NCBI GenBank assembly: GCA_018971065.1
Contig: JAGWVC010000110.1
Span: 1-12,690 of the forward strand
Source: Sphingomonadales bacterium
GTDB taxonomy: Bacteria > Pseudomonadota > Alphaproteobacteria > Sphingomonadales > Sphingomonadaceae
Direction of reading: 5' to 3'
DNA length: 12,690 bases
Each line of letters opens with the position of its first letter. Positions within the stretch are counted from its first letter, which is position 1. This document shows positions 7,646 through 12,690 of this stretch, one piece after another. Position numbers and translations under genes: made by a program. The notes under the pieces were generated by a model. The model worked only from the letters and a program-made list of their open reading frames with translations, made no database searches and was not told where the DNA came from.

Positions 7646-9568
7646 ATGGCGTGCAGGATTGTCGGGCATCGGATGTCGGCCCTGGTTCTCGGTATTCTGG
7701 CCGCATCGCATGCGCTGGCGGCAGATGCCGCGCCGCCCGCCGCAACCGGGCGATGGTCGCTGCCGTCGATCGGCAACGCCGCAACCCCGCCGATGGGCTG
7801 GAACAGTTGGAACGCGTTCGGCACCGACGTCGACGAGGGCAAGGTCATCGGGGCGGCGGAAGCGATCGTCCGGAGCGGGCTGGTAGCCCGGGGCTATCGA
7901 TACGTGAACATCGACGACGGCTGGTGGCTGAAGCGTCGCGTGGCGGATGGCCGGATGATCGTGCGAACGTCGATCTTCCCCAGCGCGGCAACCGGTGGCC
8001 CGGACAGCACATCGTTCCGCCCCTTCACCGACCGTCTCCACGCGATAGGGCTGAAGGCGGGGATATACTCCGACATCGGCTACAATGCCTGTTCGCAGGC
8101 GTGGTCGCCCGATAATCCGAACCTGCCCGAAGGCACGATGGCGGAACGCGAAGTCGGCCTGCATGGACATGTCGGGCAGGATCTGGCGCTTTATTTCGGG
8201 GATTGGGGGTTCGACTACATCAAGGTCGATGCCTGCGGGCTCAGCGCGTTCGGCGCCACCGGCGGTGGCGGCAGGCAGGGCCGGTATCGGCGGTGGGCGC
8301 CGCTGATCGTCGATCACAAGATCAACCGCACCGACGTCGCCGCGGTTCGCGGGCTCTATGCCGAGGTGCGCGACGCGCTGCGGCAGGTGCGGCCTGCGGG
8401 CGATTTCGTGCTGTCGCTGTGCAACTGGGGTTCGGCCAACGTCCGCAGTTGGGGCAAGGATGTCGGCAGCCTGTGGCGAACCAGCAATGACATCGCGCCC
8501 GACTGGACGCACATGCTGCACAGTTTCGATTCGGTTTCCACCCGCGAGCTTTACGCCGGGCCGGGTCACTGGAACGATCCCGACATGCTGGAAGTCGGCA
8601 ATGGCGATTTCGATGACCAGCACCTGTTGCAGGCGCGCGCCCACTTCAGCCTCTGGGCCATCGAGGCGTCGCCGTTGATGATCGGCCATGACCTGCGCAA
8701 GGCGTCGCAGGCGGTGATCGACGTGCTGGGCAACGCTGAAGTGATCGCGGTGAACCAGGACCGTGCCGGCAACCAGGGCGTGCTGGCGCACACCGGCGCG
8801 GACTACCAGATCATCGTCAAGACCCTGGCCACCCGGGGCGAGAAGGCGGTGGCCTTGTTCAACCGGACCGATGCGCCGGCCGAAATCGAGCTGAACGCCG
8901 CTCATTTGAAGATGGTGGCCGACCGCCCGATCGCCATGCGCGACTTGTGGGCGCATCAGGACCTTGGCAGTTTCACCGGCGCGCACCGGCTGAAACTGCT
9001 GCCGCATGAAGTGGTGATGCTGAAGGTGGTTGGCACGCCGCTGCTGGCGAAGGGCGCTTACCTGTCGGAGATGACCGGGCGGATCAACGTGGCCGAGGAC
9101 GGCATTCCCGCGCTGGAAGCCGATCCCACGATCCATCGCATGGCGGACCCTTATGCGCCATCGACCAGCAGCACCGGATCGCGTCCGGTCTATGCCGGCT
9201 GGGGCGGCCCGCGCGCCGATTCCACGCCGTATGACGAGACTCTCGAAATCGCCGGCGTGGCTTATCGCAGCGGCATCGGCGCACTGGCCAATTCACGGTT
9301 GGAGATTCGCAATGACCGGCAGTTCGGACAGTTCAGCGCAGAGGTCGGCATCGATGATTCGACGCGAGGGAAACGGGCCGCCGTGCGCTTCGAGGTCTAT
9401 GGCGACGGCCGGTTGCTTGCAAAGTCCCGTCCGGTGCGGTTCGGCCAGCCGGCAGTGCGAATTGCCGCCCGTGTCGGCTCGGTCAAGGTGGTGGAGATCA
9501 TCGCCCGGCAACTGGGGCCGGCCGAAGGCAATGTCGTGGTCACCTGGGGCGACGCGGCGCTGCGGTGA
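7646..9568 (+). CDS. Exported GH27 alpha-galactosidase with C-terminal NPCBM domain
   Basis: Secreted or periplasmic alpha-galactosidase of family 27, 640 residues. A signal peptide covers residues 1-25, with a short hydrophobic core and an ALA|A cleavage motif. The catalytic barrel starts at PPMGWNSWNAFG (48-59) and continues with YVNIDDGWW (86-94), GIYSDIGYNAC (139-149), YIKVDACG (191-198) with nucleophile D195, WRTSND (277-282) with expected acid/base D282, GPGHWNDPDMLEVGN (305-319) and AVNQDRAGNQG (368-378). A beta-sandwich follows to about 465. Residues 470-640 match the NPCBM carbohydrate-binding type, with YLSEM, the GWGGP..D block, GVAYRSGIGALANS, VGIDD and RFEVYGDGRLL. It is transcribed away from the operon that carries the cytoplasmic GH36, so it probably trims galactosides outside the cytoplasm. 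Beta-L-arabinopyranosidase and alpha-N-acetylgalactosaminidase activities also occur in GH27. Confidence 0.95.
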   Translation: MACRIVGHRMSALVLGILAASHALAADAAPPAATGRWSLPSIGNAATPPMGWNSWNAFGTDVDEGKVIGAAEAIVRSGLVARGYRYVNIDDGWWLKRRVADGRMIVRTSIFPSAATGGPDSTSFRPFTDRLHAIGLKAGIYSDIGYNACSQAWSPDNPNLPEGTMAEREVGLHGHVGQDLALYFGDWGFDYIKVDACGLSAFGATGGGGRQGRYRRWAPLIVDHKINRTDVAAVRGLYAEVRDALRQVRPAGDFVLSLCNWGSANVRSWGKDVGSLWRTSNDIAPDWTHMLHSFDSVSTRELYAGPGHWNDPDMLEVGNGDFDDQHLLQARAHFSLWAIEASPLMIGHDLRKASQAVIDVLGNAEVIAVNQDRAGNQGVLAHTGADYQIIVKTLATRGEKAVALFNRTDAPAEIELNAAHLKMVADRPIAMRDLWAHQDLGSFTGAHRLKLLPHEVVMLKVVGTPLLAKGAYLSEMTGRINVAEDGIPALEADPTIHRMADPYAPSTSSTGSRPVYAGWGGPRADSTPYDETLEIAGVAYRSGIGALANSRLEIRNDRQFGQFSAEVGIDDSTRGKRAAVRFEVYGDGRLLAKSRPVRFGQPAVRIAARVGSVKVVEIIARQLGPAEGNVVVTWGDAALR

Positions 9569-9591
9569 CGCCCGCGCGGCGCTTAAAAGGA

Positions 9592-9642
9592 CCCTGTAAG
9601 TACGCCATAAAACCATCATGATTCATTATGTGACTTATAGGG
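9592..9642. repeat. Long dyad with nested inner stem
   Basis: CCCTGTAAGT (9592-9601) pairs with ACTTATAGGG (9633-9642) over ten positions with one G-U wobble. Inside it CATAA (9606-9610) pairs with TTATG (9626-9630), and the innermost part holds the palindrome ATCATGAT (9615-9622). Lying 24 bases after the GH27 stop, it could be a transcription terminator or processing hairpin, but no T-run follows. A regulatory site for the next cluster is an alternative. Confidence 0.5.
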
Positions 9643-9658
9643 CACTAATCGGCTTGTG

Positions 9659-9686
9659 TTGAGGGCAATATCCAGTTAGCCATACT
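9659..9686 (+). promoter_or_regulatory. Candidate promoter of the NTF2-like/SDR/ABM cluster
   Basis: TTGAGG (9659-9664) and CATACT (9681-9686) are 16 bases apart, about 65 bases before the first start codon, in locally AT-rich DNA. Each box matches four of six consensus bases. Pattern only. Confidence 0.35.
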
Positions 9687-9751
9687 CCATGAACCGCGCG
9701 CATCGTCCCGATGGACCGCGCAAGCGGTCGCCGCGAACCGGGAGAGGGATC

Positions 9752-10252
9752 ATGCCGCACCGAGGCGGAATGAGTGACATCGAGTATCTTGTCGAACTTC
9801 ACGCGATCTACCGCATGAAGGGGCGGCGCGATCACGCGGTGGACCAGAAGGACTGGGACACTTACGCGGAACTCCACACCGACGATTATGTCGCGATGTC
9901 GATCGGCGACGAGCCTATCGTCGGCGGCCGGGCCGCTGCGGATCGGCTGGCGGTGCAGATGGCGGGGGTCACCACCGTGCATCACTGCCACACCCCGGTG
10001 ATCACCTTCCAGGACAGCGCCCACGCCACCGGCGTCTGGGCGATGGAAGACAACCTGTTCTGGAAGCGCGATGGCGAGAAGCAGTGGTGCCGCGGCTTCG
10101 GCTTCTATCACGAGACGTACGTGAAGGGCGCCGATGGCCAGTGGCGCTTTAGTTATCGCAGGCTGGAACGCACCCATGCCGAAACCTCGCCCGGCGCCGC
10201 TGCGATTTCGGCCGATTTTTCGGGCGAGAACAACCAGATCGCCGTCACGTGA
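9752..10252 (+). CDS. NTF2/SnoaL-like domain protein
   Basis: A 166-residue cytoplasmic protein of the nuclear transport factor 2-like fold, close in pattern to the SnoaL_4 group that includes dehydratases, isomerases and ring-hydroxylating dioxygenase small subunits. Visible family features are the helix ending DQKDWDTYAELHTDDYV (31-47), a GRAAADRL segment (59-66), TTVHHCHTPVITF (74-86) and the closing strands QWCRGFGFYHETYVK and GQWRFSYRRLER (111-140). D31 with H77 or H78 could form an Asp-His pair like that of LinA and scytalone dehydratase; this is inference. ATG 9752 follows GGAGAGGG, although ATG 9770 (MSDIEYL) is where family similarity begins. It is the first gene of a probable three-gene operon; the SDR start lies 35 bases after its stop. 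The substrate is unknown. Confidence 0.82.
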   Translation: MPHRGGMSDIEYLVELHAIYRMKGRRDHAVDQKDWDTYAELHTDDYVAMSIGDEPIVGGRAAADRLAVQMAGVTTVHHCHTPVITFQDSAHATGVWAMEDNLFWKRDGEKQWCRGFGFYHETYVKGADGQWRFSYRRLERTHAETSPGAAAISADFSGENNQIAVT

Positions 10253-10287
10253 ATTACACGAAAATAGCGGGAAGAGGAGCTGAAGCC

Positions 10288-11217
10288 ATGAGCCTGATGT
10301 CGGGAAAACGCGTCCTTGTGACGGGCGCCAGCGGGATTGTCGCCCTGCCGGTGGCGGTGGAACTGGCAAAGGACAACGAGGTGTTCGCGCTGGCCCGCTG
10401 GTCGGACCCGGTGCAGAAACGCAAGGTCGAGGAAGCCGGCGCGAAAGCGATCGCCTTCGACCTGGCCGAACCCGACCTGTCGCCACTGCCCAAGGAGGTG
10501 GACGTCGTCATCAACTATGCGGTGCTGCCGCCGAAGTTCAAGAACATGGCCTATGACGTCAATCTGGGCGCCACCGGCCGCCTGGCGCGCCGGTATCGCG
10601 AGGCGGAGGCGTTCATTCACGGCAGCACCGGCTCGCTCTACGAGTACCAGGGCGAGCGGGCGCTGCGCGAGGACGATCCCTATGGCTTGCACAGCGCCGG
10701 CGAGAACTATGCCGCCAGCAAGATCGGCGCCGAATACATGCTGCGCCATCTCAGCGAGGATTACGACCTGCCGGTGGTGATGATCCGCATCTTCTCGTTC
10801 TATGGCCCGCGTGGCGGCGGCGTCACCCAGCGGGTCGATCAGGTGCTGCGCGGCGAGCCGGTCAGCGTCTATCCGGGCGTGAAGAACTGGCACACGCCGC
10901 TGTACGAGGATGACTATGTCGAGAAGACCATTGCCGCCGCCAGGATCGCCAGAGTGGGGGCCGAGGTGATCAACGTCGGCGGATCGGAAACGGTGACCAC
11001 GCAGGATTACTGCCGGATGGCGGGCGAAATGGTTGGCAAGGAGCCGATCTTCGTCGAGAATGGTACCTCCTGGCCGATCCGGGCCGACACCACCAAGATG
11101 GAAAAGCTGCTTGGCCCCAGCAAGGTTTCGGTGCGCGAAGGCGTGCGACGGATCATCGCTTCGGCCGGTGAGCGACTGCCCAATGCCCATCACGTGCTGG
11201 GCCAGCCCGAGGACTGA
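10288..11217 (+). CDS. Extended SDR, NAD-dependent epimerase/dehydratase family
   Basis: A 309-residue oxidoreductase-like protein of the extended short-chain dehydrogenase family. The Rossmann motif VTGASGIVALP (11-21) follows a short N-terminal lead. A Ser-rich loop HGSTGSLYEY (111-120) and YAASK (141-145) supply the usual Ser, Tyr141 and Lys145 active site. RIFSFYGPRGGG (167-178) and INVGGSETVT (228-237) are typical of the sugar-epimerase-like branch. It is not obviously GalE: the pattern is diverged and it sits in the other cluster. The start ATG 10288 has GAGGAG eight bases upstream. A GTG at 10249 would overlap the previous gene and adds 13 residues without family features. The ABM gene follows after 40 bases. 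It probably performs a redox, epimerisation or dehydration step on the cluster's unknown substrate. Confidence 0.88.
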   Translation: MSLMSGKRVLVTGASGIVALPVAVELAKDNEVFALARWSDPVQKRKVEEAGAKAIAFDLAEPDLSPLPKEVDVVINYAVLPPKFKNMAYDVNLGATGRLARRYREAEAFIHGSTGSLYEYQGERALREDDPYGLHSAGENYAASKIGAEYMLRHLSEDYDLPVVMIRIFSFYGPRGGGVTQRVDQVLRGEPVSVYPGVKNWHTPLYEDDYVEKTIAAARIARVGAEVINVGGSETVTTQDYCRMAGEMVGKEPIFVENGTSWPIRADTTKMEKLLGPSKVSVREGVRRIIASAGERLPNAHHVLGQPED

Positions 11218-11257
11218 TCGCAGCCCGCCGCAGCGTCGTGACGGGAGGAGAAAGCGC

Positions 11258-11584
11258 ATGATCACGTTCGTCGTCCGGACGCGGGTGAAGCCCGAACATG
11301 CCGCCGCCTACGAGGCGCTGATGGCGCAGGTGCGGGCGATGACCCTGGCGAACGAGCCGGGTGTCGCCTGGTACGACTGGGCGAAGGGCGTCGATGAACC
11401 CGACACTTACGTGGTGATTGAGGTCTATCGCGACCCGGCGGCGCAGGCGGCGCACATGGCCACCGCGTGGGTGCGGGATTCGTTGCCCGTCGCCGCCGGG
11501 TTGATCGAGGGCCGGCCGGAGATCAGGCAATATGTCACCCCGGGAAGCGAGCCGGTGACCACGCGGATGTTCAAGGCAGGGTAG
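11258..11584 (+). CDS. Putative ABM-domain (YgiN-like) monooxygenase or small-molecule-binding protein
   Basis: A 108-residue single-domain protein with the antibiotic-biosynthesis monooxygenase ferredoxin-like fold. Features are the first strand ITFVVRTRVKPEH (2-14), a helix EALMAQVRAMT, NEPGVAWYDWAKGVDEPDTYVVIEVY (32-57) and the helix AAQAAHMATAWVRDSLP (61-77). Members oxidise quinols or aromatic polyketides without a cofactor, or simply bind small molecules. It has a very good ribosome site, GGGAGGAG, seven bases before ATG 11258. As the last of three genes with the NTF2-like and SDR proteins, it is likely part of the same pathway. Specific function is not recognisable. Confidence 0.82.
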   Translation: MITFVVRTRVKPEHAAAYEALMAQVRAMTLANEPGVAWYDWAKGVDEPDTYVVIEVYRDPAAQAAHMATAWVRDSLPVAAGLIEGRPEIRQYVTPGSEPVTTRMFKAG

Positions 11585-11588
11585 CCGT

Positions 11589-11636
11589 GATCGGCCATCC
11601 CCGGATGCCGGCAATGACGGGATCGCCGATCCGGCA
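11589..11636 (+). terminator. GC-rich dyads after the ABM gene, possible terminator
   Basis: GATCGGC (11589-11595) pairs with GCCGATC (11625-11631), and alternatively TGCCGG (11606-11611) with CCGGCA (11631-11636). They begin five bases after the ABM stop. There is no following T-run, so an intrinsic terminator is only weakly supported. Confidence 0.25.
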
Positions 11637-11668
11637 GCACGACTGATACGCACTCTCACTTGTGCGAG

Positions 11669-11696
11669 TTGAGCGGTGCCGTGCATCGGCTAAATG
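11669..11696 (+). promoter_or_regulatory. Candidate sucD promoter
   Basis: TTGAGC (11669-11674) and TAAATG (11691-11696) with a 16-base spacer lie immediately upstream of the 11698-11713 inverted repeat. The leader to the sucD start would be roughly 105 bases. The -10 match is only partial. Confidence 0.35.
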
Positions 11697-11697
11697 T

Positions 11698-11713
11698 TTA
11701 ATCGACCGATTAA
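11698..11713. promoter_or_regulatory. Perfect inverted repeat, TetR-operator-like
   Basis: TTAATCG-AC-CGATTAA has two perfect seven-base arms around a two-base centre. Length, symmetry and AT-rich ends are those of a TetR-family operator. It sits two bases after the candidate -10 box, over the likely transcription start, 96 bases before sucD. No TetR gene is in the window. Confidence 0.5.
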
Positions 11714-11809
11714 GCGGGGCGACAGGTCGCTCCTGCGGGCGATGGCGGCCGCGTGCTTTGTACGGCGCTGGCACTGTTTCGTGAATTCCGCCTTATCCAA
11801 GGGAAGACC

Positions 11810-12690
11810 ATGTCGATCCTCGTCAACAAGCATACCAAGGTCATCACCCAGGGCATGACCGGCAAGACCGGTGCGTTCCACACCCAGGCCGCGCTGGATT
11901 ACGGCACCGCGATGGTGGCGGGGGTCACCCCGGGCAAGGGCGGCACCGAATCGCTGGGCCTGCCGCAGTATGACACCGTTGCCGAAGCCAAGGCTGCGAC
12001 CGGCGCGACCGCAAGCTGCATCTACGTGCCGCCGCCGGGTGCGGCCGACGCGATCCTGGAAGCGATCGACGCGCAGATGGAACTGATCGTCTGCATCACC
12101 GAGGGCATTCCGGTGCTCGACATGGTGCGGGTGAAGCGCGCGCTGAACGGCAGCAAGAGCCGGCTGATCGGGCCGAACTGCCCGGGCGTGCTGACCCCGA
12201 ACGAATGCAAGATCGGCATCATGCCCGCCAACATCTTCCAGGCCGGCTCGGTGGGCGTGGTCTCGCGCTCGGGCACGCTGACCTATGAAGCGGTGTTCCA
12301 GACCACCAACGTCGGGCTGGGCCAAACGACGGCGGTCGGCATCGGCGGCGATCCGGTGAACGGCACCAACTTCATCGACGTGCTGGAGATGTTCCTGGCC
12401 GACGACGCCACCCAATCGATCATCATGATCGGCGAGATCGGCGGTTCGGCCGAAGAAGAAGCCGCGCAGTTCATCGCCGACGAGGCCAAGCGTGGCCGCG
12501 CCAAGCCGATGGTGGGCTTCATCGCCGGCCGCACCGCGCCTCCGGGCCGTCGCATGGGCCATGCCGGCGCGATCGTCAGTGGCGGCCAGGGCGGCGCCGA
12601 GGACAAGATCGCGGCGATGGAAGCCGCCGGCATCCGCGTTTCGGCCAGCCCCAGCCTGCTGGGCGAAACCCTGGTCGAACTGCTGAAGTA
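11810..12690 (+). CDS. sucD: Succinate-CoA ligase (ADP-forming) alpha subunit, stop codon cut by window edge
   Basis: Alpha subunit of succinyl-CoA synthetase, the TCA-cycle enzyme that converts succinyl-CoA to succinate with nucleotide phosphorylation. 293 residues are present and the window ends on TA of what is probably the stop codon, so the protein is essentially complete. Features in order are the CoA-binding region [10 protein letters not shown] (15-24), VPPPGAADA (73-81), CITEGIP (95-101), [10 protein letters not shown] (121-130), SRSGTLTYE (152-160), [10 protein letters not shown] (176-185), EIGGSAEE (209-216) and the phosphohistidine motif RRMGHAGAI (247-255) with H251. The start at 11810 follows AAGGGAAG closely. 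The beta subunit sucC is not upstream as it would be in the common sucC-sucD order; it may lie elsewhere. The next genes are beyond the edge. Confidence 0.97.
   Translation, partial: MSILVNKHTKVITQGMTGKTGAFHTQAALDYGTAMVAGVTPGKGGTESLGLPQYDTVAEAKAATGATASCIYVPPPGAADAILEAIDAQMELIVCITEGIPVLDMVRVKRALNGSKSRLIGPNCPGVLTPNECKIGIMPANIFQAGSVGVVSRSGTLTYEAVFQTTNVGLGQTTAVGIGGDPVNGTNFIDVLEMFLADDATQSIIMIGEIGGSAEEEAAQFIADEAKRGRAKPMVGFIAGRTAPPGRRMGHAGAIVSGGQGGAEDKIAAMEAAGIRVSASPSLLGETLVELLK

Larger units (their letters stand above)
9569..9751. other. AT-rich intergenic region between GH27 and the three-gene cluster
   Basis: 183 bases with no gene. It is clearly richer in A and T than its surroundings, mainly at 9582-9690. 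It contains a long dyad (9592-9642) and a possible promoter (9659-9686) for the following genes. No classical GC stem followed by a T-run is seen after the GH27 stop. Confidence 0.7.
11585..11809. other. Intergenic region before sucD
   Basis: 225 bases without a gene. The first part (11589-11636) is GC-rich with several dyads, the middle has a possible promoter (11669-11696), an imperfect inverted repeat (11652-11669) and a perfect one (11698-11713), and the last 90 bases are leader to sucD with an AAGGGAAG element shortly before the start. Confidence 0.7.

Noticed and set aside
8234..8338. Gly/Arg-rich stretch after the GH27 nucleophile (about residues 198-230) as an insertion
   Set aside because: The reading frame and flanking motifs are intact, and a variable loop of this kind fits bacterial GH27 proteins as I recall them; I cannot show it is new without an alignment.
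7505..9136. 543-codon minus-strand open frame opposite the GH27 gene
   Set aside because: The opposite strand encodes a complete GH27 enzyme with all catalytic motifs; the reverse frame has none.
9601..9636. Resemblance of CATAA...TTATG to a Xer/dif recombination site
   Set aside because: The two half-sites are 15 bases apart rather than about 6, and the outer parts of the arms do not match dif.
10288..11217. The SDR as a galE missing from the sugar operon
   Set aside because: It belongs to another transcription unit with NTF2-like and ABM genes, and its motifs are diverged from typical GalE. Not excluded, but not supported.
11690..12562. 290-codon minus-strand open frame opposite sucD
   Set aside because: It is a shadow of sucD, whose motifs are continuous from start to end.

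Overview
The window is GC-rich, densely coded and without tRNA, rRNA, insertion sequence or CRISPR. Codon use, alpha-proteobacterial-looking genes and a levansucrase-family protein resembling that of Zymomonas suggest a sphingomonad (Novosphingobium/Sphingomonas type). This taxonomic call is inference from protein resemblance, not a search.

Region 1 (1-7290, minus strand) is one compact sugar-catabolic operon. In transcription order it holds an SLC45/GPH-like sugar transporter, a cytoplasmic GH36 alpha-galactosidase, galT, galK, a GH68 protein without a recognisable signal peptide, and a ROK fructokinase cut by the left edge. Starts and stops overlap by 8, 4 and 4 bases over the first four genes, and GH68 and fructokinase are 2 bases apart. 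The set fits raffinose or other galactosyl-sucrose sugars: uptake, removal of galactose, Leloir-type galactose conversion, then sucrose splitting and fructose phosphorylation. No galE, glucokinase, regulator or TonB receptor lies in the window.

Region 2 (7291-7645) is a 355-base divergent control region. It has a candidate minus-strand promoter overlapped by a perfect 13-bp palindrome, and weaker signals toward the plus strand.

Region 3 (7646-9568, plus) is an exported GH27 alpha-galactosidase with a C-terminal NPCBM domain. It would act outside the cytoplasm and complement the intracellular GH36.

Region 4 (9569-11584, plus) begins with an AT-rich stretch containing a long dyad and continues with three closely spaced genes, each with a good Shine-Dalgarno sequence: an NTF2/SnoaL-like protein, an extended SDR and an ABM-domain small protein. 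They look like an operon acting on one small molecule, but the substrate cannot be read from the sequence.

Region 5 (11585-12690, plus) is a 225-base intergenic stretch with a TetR-operator-like inverted repeat, followed by sucD (succinyl-CoA synthetase alpha), which ends inside its stop codon at the right edge.
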